This document shows positions 37,101 through 48,448 of a DNA stretch of 64,000 nt, piece by piece. This DNA is from Tieghemostelium lacteum (lineage: Eukaryota; Evosea; Eumycetozoa; Dictyosteliales; Raperosteliaceae): NCBI GenBank assembly GCA_001606155.1, contig LODT01000051.1, positions 969,788 through 1,033,787 on the forward strand, given 5' to 3'. A model generated the notes under the pieces. It did not search any database and had not been told where the DNA came from. It was given only the letters and a program-made list of their open reading frames with translations. The position numbers were made by a program, and so were the translations under genes. Position 1 is the stretch's first letter. Each line of letters begins with the position of its first letter.

Positions 37101-39041
37101 GATATCAGTTGAACGTCTTTTTAGTGACTCATCATCAGCCATAAAATTAGCAGTAACTGATAATTGTGTTTCTTGATGTCTTTGTATGATTTGCATACGA
37201 ATTTGTTGAACTAATTTCCAAAGATCAACAAGTTGTTGAGGTGGTTTCAGAGCCTGTTGTGATATTATACCTTGATTTTGGTTGTCTTTAAATTGAATAA
37301 TCTCTAAACTGAATTGAATTGCCATCTCACCTAGACCAGTATGTTTAATCAGTGCTGCAATTACAGCTTGTTGTGCTGACTTTATACTACCAACACCTGT
37401 CATTGCATTTGTTGATTTTGAAATTTTCTCACCAGTTACATGTTTCCACATAAAATCTGAAAGATGTTGACTAAATACATCGCCACTTCTCTTGGCAAGA
37501 CAAAAACAAAATCTTTGTGTAGATCTCCATGTATTATTTAAAATATTCTGTAGATTTTGATTAATTGTAGTTGATCCATTAGATTGTGTATCTGTACTAT
37601 TACTATTAATATTACTATTACTACTATTACTACTAGGATTATTACTACTATTATTATCGTAGGGTTGTGGTTGTGGATTTGGATGGGGATTATCAACATT
37701 ATTATCCTTATTTGAAAATAGAATATTTGGTACATATTCTTCTTCAACCCCACCAAGGAATAGAGGTGATTCTAGATAGTTACTATTATCAAATTCTAAA
37801 TCGCTAAGACTATCACCACTAATGAGACATGATGAAAATCTACCTGCTAGACAACACATTGTCTTTTCTAAATGTGAAGACCAAGGTAGAGATGTTTTAT
37901 CAGAATTTGGCATATGACCAATGATATTACAACGGTATCCCCATGAACCAGCATTAAAGGAGCTACCTGAAATGAATTGAAATACAACAGTGTCACCAGG
38001 AATTAGTATTCTTCTCTTTGGCCAATGACCATGAGAAAACTGTTCGAAAGCGTCTTTGCTATCTGGTGACTCAAAAATCTGAAGAAAGTCATCAGGACTG
38101 TGTGTTGAACATTTTTCATCAAAAACTAGTGATAAAAAGACTGCTCCAGGAATGGTAACTAATTGACGACTGTTCATAAATGCATGGTAGGGATGTGGTG
38201 ATTCTGATATTCTAGAAGGACCTTCAACAAATGATGATCTCTTTTGAAGTGGTTGTCTACCAAGTTCAGGTCTATTTAGTAGTTTAGGTAGTCTTCTATT
38301 AACACGATCAACAACACTAATTAACTGTACAAGTGATGGTAACAGTTCCTTTGCCAACCAAATGTGATAACTAAACAGAAACAGTGAATGAATAAGTGTA
38401 GGTAAGAGAGCACCTACAACAGATGACTTAAAATCAGTTAATAGAATAGACTGATTTTTTTGAGAATCTACATCTAGAACACCAATTAGAAGTTCTTTAC
38501 ATTTATCCATTAATAATCTACTATAGGCAACCAAAGCTTGTGATGGTGAATCAGTATCTACAACTGAACTTTCAACACGTAAAATTAAATCCTTTTGTAT
38601 AGCTAATAGTAATCTCATGGCAGGAGATGAACTAGATAATGGAGGTGGAGATGCTGAACTATACAATGAAAATCCCAAATGTTGACTATTGGAATCATTT
38701 CTAGAGAGACTTGGTGCAATTATAGTCTGTGTTGGTATAGTTGCTTGTGCTTCTGCAAGTAAATGTGTGATTATAGGTACAAATAAATTCATTGGATCAA
38801 ATTTAATTTGATTATACATTTGACTAGAAGTACTCTCTGATACAAAATTAAATAAACTAAATGGTGAACTAATCTCTGATGACAATGGTGGTAATGCAAA
38901 GAATGATGCATTTGGATGATTAGATAACAATGTTAAAACTCTATTTAATAACATTGTGTATCCTTGATCCTTATCATTAATTGTCAAAATATTTATAGAA
39001 TTACTAGGTAATGTTGGTTTACTATTTATAACTTTTGATGG

Positions 39042-39087
<46 letters not shown>

Positions 39088-42000
39088 ATTGAAGTATTAT
39101 TAACTTTAATTTGTTGTTGTTGAGGAGTAGGTGGATTTCTAATTTTAGATACTTGTTCTAATAGATTATAAACAAAGTTTGCTTTATCTAGTGATGTTGG
39201 ATAGAATAAATCTAAACCAATAGTTAAAACCTCACAAGATTCCTCTCTGATTGTTTTTAGTTCATGTAAATCAAATGATTGAATTTTAGTCAATGTACTT
39301 GGTGCAATTATACCTTCAATTATAAAAGATAATAATAAATCACGTAGTAAATGCAGAAAATTTTGATCTATACATTTCAATAGTCCATCTCTTGAAGAAT
39401 CCTGATACAATTGTTGATTTCTCTCTAAAATTCTGATATTAGATGATAATCTAAATAAATTTACTTTTAATAGTCTAAGACAATAAATGATACATTTTAG
39501 TGTGTCAATTGGTACTTTTGTTGTATTATTATTTGTTATTGGTGTTGGTGTTGGTGTTGGTGTTGTTGATGTTACTGTGTTGGTGGCAATGGTAGTTGAA
39601 GGTAATTTAGTTGGAGTAATTGATATTGGTGGTGTTGAATTTTTTAATTGTAATTGATAATGTTTCAATATTGAATACAATTGTGAAAATGTATTAAAAT
39701 TAACCTCAACACTATAGGGTTCATTTAATTTTAATATATGGTGAATACCAGGTACTGAATTTAAATCTGAAACTGATGGCATATAATCAACTGCCAAACG
39801 TGATAAACTTTCTAATATAGTTGATACAACTTGTTTTGGTTCCATATTAATATCTTTTTCTGATTTTAAACTATTGTTATTATTATTACTAATAATTGTA
39901 CCCTCTGATTTTATAGTTGTAGTGGTGGAGGTGGTAGAAGAAGATGATGATAATGGAAAATTATGTTTTGGACCAAAACCTTCATTACCATATTTACCAA
40001 TTTCCGATTCTGTACTAGAATAATTCCAAATTACATTATTTATATAGTCGTAAAATGAAGCTAAGCCAATTGGTTGTGATTCTAGACAATAGTTACCAAT
40101 AAGTGAACCATCAGATAAAGAGAATGCCCTACAAATGTATGATTTTGAGTCATAATTATATTCACTACCAAGTGGTGGAGGTAAAACAACCATAAGATAA
40201 TGACCATTGGTATAGAATGATCCTTGTTCTAGTATATCTGGATTCAAAACAGAATCCTCATTCTGCTGGATATCAGAATCTGGATATCTCAATTCAATTC
40301 TTCTGTGGTGTTTGAATTGTTGTAATGGATCATACATGTCCACTATAAATTGCTTATTGGTAAAATTATGAAATCTCTGAAGTGACAATAAATAAATGTA
40401 TCTACCATCTGTAAATAATGGTGATCTAGTAGTTATTTGAAATAGTGATGATAAACTATTACTATTATTATTATAATTATTATTATAATTATTATTATTA
40501 TTATAATTATTATTATTATTATTATTATTAGTTGAAAAAAATGGAGAATCTACTAAGGAGAGATTGGATTGTTCAGATTCGGCGCCAAATGGTAGTGTTA
40601 AATTATTTACAGTTTGATAACTTCCTGTTCCATCTTGCATTATTCTACCAATTTCTTCTAGATTCATTGTATCTAAAACTACCATTGAAGCAGGTTCAAT
40701 AGATGGTGATCTGTAGTATAATTTATGATCACATACAGCAATCCAACCTTTTTCTCTAGGATACCAATCAACAACTCTAGCATAAACCCTTCCTTGATGT
40801 GTACCAAAATAACCAGTACCAATCTTTGCAAGACCACAACTATCATGAATATAAATATATTCACCATCACTAGTTATTGTGGCAATCTGTAAATTTGGTG
40901 ATGATAAAAAACTTAAACTTGAATCTTGACTGTCATTCCACTGTATTGGCCATGTTGAAAATAGTAGATCTCTAGTAAGTGGTGATAATGGTAAATCAAC
41001 TTTCCATTGTTCTAATTGTTTTATAAATGTTGTCATTCTTAGTCCTACTGGTTGTTGGTTAGATGTTGTTGTTGTTGATGAAGGTGAAGATAAATTAAAA
41101 TGATATTTTTGTTGTTGTTCTGGTAGAATTATTAATGATAGTGAAAATAATATACTTGATAATGAACCTTGTGATAGTGCTAATCCAATTAATGATTCCA
41201 TTGATTCCCTTTTAATTGGAATTGAGGTGGAAGTGAGTGCTGATAATAACCATTTTTGTAGTGAATCAATACAATCAATAGGTTCACCAGCCATTGAGAG
41301 TGATGGCAATTCTTTAATCATTGAATTAAATGATTGTAGAGTTGTTAATGATATTTTTTGTTCAAATACCTGTTCTTGTAGAGTAGTAATAAATAATCTA
41401 CAAGCAATTCTAATGGATATTGGTGGATTTTGAACTTTTTTAATTCTAGTTTTTGCTTTACTGTGATAGATACTATCAAATAGTTTCTTTCTGGCAATTT
41501 CTCTTTTTAGTGCCAAATGTATTCTCTTTAGAATACATAATCTCTTTTGTAAAAGTGTTGTATAATATGCTGTATTTACATTCGATTGGCTATAGAGATC
41601 CTCTAGAATAAATGATAATGTTTTCTTGTGTGTTTTAAATGGATCTTCTGGTATCAAATAAACTGGTATAGTTGATCTATTTTTATATTCTTCAATAAAT
41701 TCAATAGTTGTTGATGCTTTGTTACTACTACTATTATTATTATTATTACTACTATTTTGTAACTGTTGATCTGCTGTATTACTTGTCGTTGATTGATTAT
41801 TACTAGCACTAGTCGTTGTTGTATTAGATGATGATGATGATGATGATGATGTTGTTGTTGGATTAGATACTGTCGATGATCTTTTTATTGAATTTCTAGG
41901 ATTTACAGAAGTTATATTATTTGTAGTTACTGTAGTTGTTGTAGTTGTAGTTGTTAAAGCACTAGTTTGGCTTCTAGATGCTCTTTTATTTACAGTATTA

Positions 42001-42582
42001 TTACTATTGGTTGGAGGTGGTGATGTTGGTGGTTTGGAATCTGTTGGTTTATTAGGTGTTGTTGTTGTTGGTGGTGGTATAATTGGTTTTGTAGAACTAT
42101 TGTTATTATTATTATTATTAGTATTATTAGTATTCAAAGACATTGATGATTTTGAAGTTGAATATCTAACTGGTGGAATACTACCATTTTGTTGTGGTTG
42201 TTGTTGCTGTTGTTGCTGTTGTGGTTGTTGTGGTTGTTGCTGTGGTTGTAGTAGATTATCATCTAATCTATCTTTATAAGAAGAAAAGAATGATGATTGT
42301 TCAATTTGTTCAATAGAATTATAATGATCTAAATCTTTGAAATTTGATACCAATGGTTTAGATTGCAACATGTAATACTTTTCAATGGTAAATGAATCAT
42401 TGAATAAATTCTCTTCTGGTATACCTAGCCATACTTTATCATCAACACTGTTTTGTTTTTTTTTTTTGATAGAAATTAGAAATCTAAATATCTATAACCT
42501 ATGTTTGATCAGAAACAAACCTTGTAAGAGCTAATGTCCGAGGGGATAAATCAATCCTTTCTTTTCCTTGGTTATTACCCAT
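28296..42582 (-). CDS. hectPH1: Giant HERC1-like HECT E3 ubiquitin ligase with PH and SPRY domains
   Basis: Two exons, complement(join(28296..42447,42521..42582)), 4737 aa. The short first exon encodes MGNNQGKERIDLSPRTLALT; its 73 bp intron begins GTTTGT. Order: low-complexity N-terminus (60-260), a propeller-like region (540-850), repeat module 1 (1432-1535), SPRY (2390-2595), an RVSWSDIRVGMPLMISK region (3080-3190), a PH domain (3423-3675) split by a Ser/Asn insert, repeat modules 2 and 3 (3715-3812, 4055-4150) and HECT (4363-4735). The catalytic Cys is in EAQTCFFTLSLP, Cys4691 (codon 28437-28439). PH plus HECT with HERC1 similarity is known from D. discoideum HectPH1, a modulator of cAMP/TORC2 signalling; orthology is inferred from architecture. 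Confidence 0.85.
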
Positions 42583-43309
42583 TTTATATTAGATGCGATA
42601 GTTATTTTGGGTATGTTTTATATATCTATATATTAAATAATAGCTATTATTATTATATTTATGTCATTTACCCTTTTTTAAAAAAAAATTAGGGGTAACG
42701 TATAATCAAATAAATAAATTTATAGGGTGGTGGTGTTTTAAATTTGATGTCAGAGCTTCAAATTTAAGTATTAAATTACAACAATTGTGTATATATGTAT
42801 ATATATAAAATAATAATATTAAAAAAAAAAAAAATAAGAAATAACACAAATTAAACAGTATAACTTTTGAGATATTTTTTCTGTAGAGTTATCTGTGAAT
42901 TTAATCCCGTTGCTGCTACTTATTGTTTGATAGCAAAAAAAATATGAAATGCCAAATTTGCAATTTAAAAAACCCATTTTTTTCTTTTTGTACAAGTGAC
43001 ACTTATCATACTTTGCACATAACTTATATGCTTTCATTGGAAGCTGATTGTCAGAGATAAATCAAAAATATGTCCTTTGATCTTTCATAAGTTTTAAAAA
43101 CCACACTCATAGAGATAGATATATTCTAAAAAAGTTATTTTTATTTATTTTTTTTAAAATAAATTCATTTCAATATATCCACCACTAGTGTGATTGATTC
43201 AAATAACTATATTAATTCAATGTTAATTTATATTGTTTCGTATAACGTGAATCCCCTTATTTTTTTTTAATAATATTTTTTTTTTTTAATTATTATTTTT
43301 CATTTATCA
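42583..43309. promoter_or_regulatory. Divergent intergenic region, HECT ligase / RNase III-fold gene
   Basis: These 727 bp contain both promoters. They show A/T runs, a TATATATGTATATATATA tract near 42790 and the hairpin listed separately. A - strand frame of 72 codons (42819-43037) is short, Lys/Phe-rich and lacks family features, so I do not call it a gene. Confidence 0.45.
42738..42767. repeat. Perfect 10 bp inverted repeat (hairpin)
   Basis: Arms TTAAATTTGA and TCAAATTTAA pair perfectly around a 10 nt loop TGTCAGAGCT. It lies about 155 bp upstream of the HECT ligase ATG. It could be a dyad factor site or a hairpin; AT-rich DNA produces such arms by chance fairly often. Confidence 0.6.
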
Positions 43310-44353
43310 ATGATACGAAATCTTATCCACCAATCGAAATATCTAATTAATCGAAATTCAAATAGGATACATTTTAGTTTGAATTCTTTTTCAAGTAAAA
43401 CATCAAATATATTAAAAAATGAAAATAGTGATAGTTCAATAAACAATATTAGTAACTCACTCGATGAGATTGAACAGAGAGTACATCAAAATTTAAATAA
43501 AATATCAACATTAAATAGTAATAATATAAAAGTACATGAATTTGGTTGTAGATATAAACAAAATGATGAAAGCAATAACTATATAGATACTTTATCACAA
43601 TTATTTAAACAATATTCATTACCAATGAATTTAATAACAAATATAGAACAACATCAACTACAACAAACAAAGAATAATAATAATAATAATTATATAATAG
43701 AATCATTTAGATATTTTCCAGATAGAGTACCATATGTTCATGATAAACTTATGTATTTTGGAGAGATGATATTAAATAGTGTAGTTACAGATTCACATGA
43801 ATATAAAAGTAGTGATAAAGAATTATTTATTGAATTTAAACAATGGGTAAAATCACCATATTTTCTAAGAAAGAAGTGTGAACAAATGGGTTTTAATAGA
43901 TTAATTGGATATCAATTGACTGATAATCAACTACCCTATGTAGATGTCTATAATAGACACTATAACTATTTATGTTTTGTTCAATTTCTAGGTGCACTCT
44001 ATCTGGAGACTTCTTATTCAGTAACTAGAGATTTCATTTATAATTATCTACTAGAACAACCAGCAAAATCACTTGAATCATTTATATTAGATAAACCACT
44101 GTCTACACTAATCAAAAGGTTTGCACTCTATAAAATGGAATCACCAGAATTGAAAACATTGATACCAAAGAAACAGATACCTTATTTTACAACTCATATA
44201 ACCTCTGGAAATAATGTCAATATCATCAGTGCCTATGGTATAACTAAAGATGAATCTATAAATTTTGCATTAGAATTGTTAAACAAAAAAACTGAAACCA
44301 TTTCAGATACTCTGGCTCTAATGTTTTCAAAATCATTTAATACGACTAAATAA
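43310..44353 (+). CDS. RNase III-fold protein, possibly mitochondrial ribosomal mL44
   Basis: Single exon, 347 aa. The N-terminus (MIRNLIHQSKYLINRNSNRI) is basic and free of acidic residues for about 30 positions, as in mitochondrial presequences. The middle has an RNase III-like helical pattern (KLMYFGEMILNSVVTD at about 145, and YNYLCFVQFLGALYLETSY at about 225), and the end (IISAYGITKDESINFALELL) resembles the last strand and helix of a double-stranded RNA-binding domain. The catalytic acidic signature of active RNase III is not clear: ELFIEF and the FLGALYLE region keep only part of it. RNase III plus dsRBD without a full active site is the design of mL44 in the mitochondrial large subunit. 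An active mitochondrial RNase III is the alternative. Confidence 0.5.
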   Translation: MIRNLIHQSKYLINRNSNRIHFSLNSFSSKTSNILKNENSDSSINNISNSLDEIEQRVHQNLNKISTLNSNNIKVHEFGCRYKQNDESNNYIDTLSQLFKQYSLPMNLITNIEQHQLQQTKNNNNNNYIIESFRYFPDRVPYVHDKLMYFGEMILNSVVTDSHEYKSSDKELFIEFKQWVKSPYFLRKKCEQMGFNRLIGYQLTDNQLPYVDVYNRHYNYLCFVQFLGALYLETSYSVTRDFIYNYLLEQPAKSLESFILDKPLSTLIKRFALYKMESPELKTLIPKKQIPYFTTHITSGNNVNIISAYGITKDESINFALELLNKKTETISDTLALMFSKSFNTTK

Positions 44354-44421
44354 AAGATTATATAAATATATATATATATAATAATAATAAATTGGATAAT
44401 AAATTCATTTATATTATATTA

Positions 44422-45586
44422 TTAAAGGGTACCAAATTTACTATTCCAATCATCATAAAGTCTAAGACTTTCGGTTGTAACAGATGGACGAATTTGTTTT
44501 AGAGAGGATCTAAAATCTTTAATTGAGATTGGTCTAATTTGATTTAGTGACAGATCGATAATTTCTTTACCCAACTGACGAATAGGTTCATAGGCAGCAT
44601 CTTTACAAAGAGCAGTAAGATCAAATCCAGAGTAACCTTGAGTAGCATCAGCTAAGGAATCAAATTGCGATGCTGTAATGGTGTGATGTTGATCACGTAA
44701 TAAATGTTTGATAATTGAAAGTCTAGCTTCTTTTTCAGGTAATCCTACATAGATTCTCTTTACAAGTCTTCTAAGAGCAGCATCATCTAAGTCATCAGGT
44801 CTATTAGTAGCACCAATAACTAAAACTCTATCAGTACCAGTAGTTTTTACACCATCAAATTGAATTAGTATCTCCGTTTTGAGACGACGTGATGCTTCAG
44901 AGTCTTGTGATGTACGTTCACTTAGGATAGAATCAATTTCATCAATGAATATAATTGATGGTTGATAATAGGTTGCTGCAGCGAATAGTGCTCTAACTAG
45001 TTTTTCACTTTCACCAACATACTTTGAAGTCAATGAACTAGCAGATATACTAAAAAATGTAACTTTTGATTCATTTGCACATGCTTTAGCAATCATTGTT
45101 TTACCATTACCTGGTGGTCCAAATAATAATAAACCTTTTGGTGGTGCTCTTAAACCTTTGAATACATCTGGTCGGAGATTTGGTAAAATTACTGATTCAT
45201 TTAATGACTGTTTTACTTTTTCTAAACCAACTACATCATTCCATGTTATTGGTTGTGTTCTATCTACAATTTCATTCATTATAATAGTTAATGATTCTTT
45301 ATCAATACCCTTTATTTCTGGTATTGATATATTATGATTATTATTTACATTTGTAAGTGAATTAGATTTACTGAGTGGTGATCTATTTATAGTTGTTTTT
45401 GATGTTGATGATGATGATAATACACTTTTTGATGTTGAAGGTGTTGTTGTAGTTGCTGTTGAACTATTTAATTTTAATGATTGTCTATTTGTTGTTTGTT
45501 TATTTGAAATTGAACTGGTTGTTGTTGTAGTAGTATTAGTTGATTTCGGCAATCTAACTGGTTCTTTATCTACATCAATTATTTCC

Positions 45587-45648
<62 letters not shown>

Positions 45649-46293
45649 TGAACCAAAGAATAAATTTGAAAATTTAGTCGAAATTGAGGTTATGGGTGCT
45701 TGTTGTTGCTGTTGTTGTTGCTGTAATCGTTGTTCTCTCATTTGTTGTTCTTGTTGTTCTTGCTGTAATTTTAATTTTTCTTGTTTAGCAGATTGTTGAT
45801 GTAATAGATATCTATAATAATCTATAATCTCAGGTTGAAGTTTTTTAGCTTCTAATTTCAAATGTTCAGCCCTACCCATATAAAATTCTACATATTCTTT
45901 TAGTTCTTTATTTACTTTACATAGTGGTAATAACTTTTCAATACCATCTGTATAATAAAGTAGTGCTGTTTTATAATCTCTCCGTTCATCATAAACTTTA
46001 CCTTCTTCTATAAAGGCTTTTCCTTTGCTAAGATCCATTGTCTGTTCTTTTGGTTGTTGTTGTTGTTGTTGTTGTTGTTGCTTTATATTATTATTATTAC
46101 TAATCTTGTTATTATATATTAAATTATTATTATGAACTTTTTGATGATCTTGTTTTAATTCATTTACTTCTTTTATCTTTAATTCTTTAATTTTAAATAG
46201 ATTACATCTAACTAATCTATAAAGAGATATAGATAAATCAAATATCAAATAAACACCAGTGAAATATAAAAAATAAAAAGTTAAATAAAACAT
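44422..46293 (-). CDS. Spastin-like microtubule-severing AAA ATPase
   Basis: Single exon, 623 aa. It starts with a hydrophobic stretch (YLTFYFLYFTGVYLIFDLSI, residues 3-22) like the ER hairpin of spastin. A MIT domain follows (about 85-165, GKAFIEEGKVYDERRDYKTA), then Gln-, Asn- and Ser/Thr-rich linkers. The AAA module (about 350-600) has Walker A GPPGNGKT, Walker B IIFIDEID, sensor GATNRPDDLDDAALRR and the C-terminal Vps4/spastin helix (ITIKDFRSSLKQIRPSV-like). Spastin severs microtubules and shapes ER and endosomal tubules. MIT plus AAA also occurs in Vps4, but the membrane hairpin, the long linker and the RTQPITWNDVVGLE-type lead-in favour spastin over Vps4, katanin and fidgetin. Confidence 0.85.
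45592..45650 (-). repeat. AAT repeat coding for polyasparagine in the spastin-like gene
   Basis: A near-pure ATT run on the + strand encodes about 18 Asn in the linker between MIT and AAA. A similar tract occurs at about 58305-58372 in the synergin-like gene. Confidence 0.9.
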
Positions 46294-46433
46294 ATATAAT
46301 GTTTCACTCTGTTTTTTACAAAATCAAAAAAATTACAATAATTTGAAGATAATAGATTTGATTGTGTGCTCTTAGAAAACCAAGTTTTTTTTTTTAATGA
46401 TTATTAATTAAATAATTTTTTTTATTAATAAAA

Positions 46434-48152
46434 TTAACGACCATCATAACCAATTGAATCTAAATAATTACATTGGCTATCAAGTAAACCTTGAACAATA
46501 TAAGATGGAGTTTGGAAAGCGATAGAATAGTCATCAGAAGTATTATAGTATGGCCATTGTAAAGGTACATCTAAACCAAGATTTGGATTACCATTGATTA
46601 CAAAATTAGTCCAATAGGCATTCATTGCCAAAGCCAATTGTTGTTCTTCAGGGGTAAATGTAAATCCACCATAGGTTGCTGAATTGAAAATAAATGGTAA
46701 TTCACTACCATGACATACATGACCAACACAATTTGGATAATTTGGACCCCATGCATCAAATGACATTACATGATCAAATTGGTAATAGTAAAGTGGTTGT
46801 TGTTTAATATTGGTAATGGATCTAACTGCTAATCTAGTTGGACATACAAATATATAGTTGGTACCTAACAAGGATAATAAAGGTCTTTGATCTTGACCTT
46901 CAATTACTGGGTATGCTTCGTTAATTAAACCAGCTTTATCCAAGAAGATTAAATCCAATGCAATTTCATAGTCGAATGCAGAGACATTTTTAGTTGCGGC
47001 TTGATAGATGAATAGTAGAGCCTCTTCAGAGACTGTACCGATAATCATGGGTACATCCAAGAATTTACCTTGTTCAAAGAGTGTTAATGGTTGATCGAGA
47101 ATATCAGCACCATCAATAGTTGGTGTCCATGGAAGGAAACTTTGGAGTGGTATAATTGGATTTATAGTGGCTTGAGCTTGAATTTGACCTTGAATAATCT
47201 CATCCACAGTTAGGTTGAGTAGACATTCCTCATCTGAATTTACACAATTTACAGCCTCAGCAAAGTTATTTGAATATTGTTGTGCAATGAATTGAGTTTT
47301 TAAACCTAATGTAAATGGATTAGATTCAACAATTACTTGATGAAATAGACCCCAACTTAGTGGTGATGTCAAATGTGTTGCAATAGAAGTGGCACCTGCT
47401 GATTGTCCCATTAGAGTAACTCTAGTAGGATCACCACCAAATGCAGCAATATTATTTTGAATCCAATAGAGTGCTTGTCTTTGATCTTGGAATCCATAGT
47501 TTCCAGGGAAATCCTCAGTAGAAAGGAACCCTAAAACACCTAGACGATAGTTTATAGTAACAACAATGATACCTGAACTATTTACCAATGTATGTGGATT
47601 ATAAAGAACTGAACTGGCAGCACCCTGTTCAAATCTACCACCTGGTAAGAATGCCAATATTGGTCTTGGTTCAGAACTAGAGTAAACATTAATTGGTACA
47701 AATACATTTAAATATAAACAATCTTCTGAGGTATTGGTTGGACATGTACCTGGTGGTAATTCACAATTTTGTGGACATCCATATTGTGGATATCTACCAT
47801 CTAATACTTTTGATCCCCAATTTTCAACCTCCATTGGTGGTTGCCATCTAGCATTACCAACTGGTGGTTGTGCAAATGGTATCTATTTTTTTATTTTAAT
47901 TTTTTTAAACAATTAATAATTCTCTTTTACATTGTCATTGTCATATAGATCTTTTAATTTCTTGTAAATACTCACACCATAAAAGGATATATATTCTACA
48001 TTGTCCAAACCTTGAATATAACCATTTTGTGTCATAACTAAGGTTTGATTTAATTGTGTCATTGAATATTCATTTTCATTTAAAAATGTTAATGAATTAC
48101 AACTTAATATATAATAACAAAATACTAATACTACAAATAAAATTGATTTCAT
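46434..48152 (-). CDS. Secreted type-B carboxylesterase
   Basis: Two exons, complement(join(46434..47882,47976..48152)), 541 aa; the 93 bp intron starts GTGAGT. Splicing gives ISFYG-IPFAQPPVGNARWQPP, the conserved start of the carboxylesterase/cholinesterase fold. A signal peptide is clear (MKSILFVVLVFCYYILSCNS). Catalytic Ser is in GQSAGATS, the likely acid in GTVSEEALLF and His in VCHGSELPFIF. The oxyanion segment reads FLPGGRFEQGAASS, where many relatives have HGG(G/A). Cysteines near SEDCLYLNVF fit the first disulfide. The family hydrolyses carboxylic esters; Dictyostelium has developmentally expressed members (D2/crystal protein type), but I cannot assign one. Substrate unknown. Confidence 0.88.
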
Positions 48153-48448
48153 TGTTTCTGATCAATTGGATCCCAAAAAAAAGGTTTTAAAATAAAAAAA
48201 AAAAATGATGATAGTTTTTATAAAAAAAATATCTTGTATGAATTAGGATAAGAAATTTCATTTTTCGGTACCATTCAATATTTATTATAAATTTCCGAAA
48301 TATTTTATGTATACATCATCAATTTTATTTAAATAATCTAATTTAGAATAAATATTTTTTATTTTATCAAACTCTATAGATATTATTTTATTTTTTATAA
48401 ATATCTGGATAAGAGTTTTTTTTTTTTAATTTTATTTTGATTGATCAA
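48153..48448. promoter_or_regulatory. Divergent promoter region, carboxylesterase / S1P lyase
   Basis: The 296 bp between the two ATGs are AT-rich with A and T runs (48185-48235 and 48415-48430). No specific site is recognised. Confidence 0.4.

Noticed and set aside
42564-42582. N-myristoylation of the HECT ligase (starts MGNNQGK)
   Set aside because: Gly2 is present but position 6 is Gly instead of the preferred Ser or Thr, so the signal is weak.
42819-43037. 72-codon - strand frame between the HECT and RNase III-fold genes
   Set aside because: Lys/Phe/Ile-rich with homopolymer ends; nothing supports coding, and it lies in a shared promoter region.
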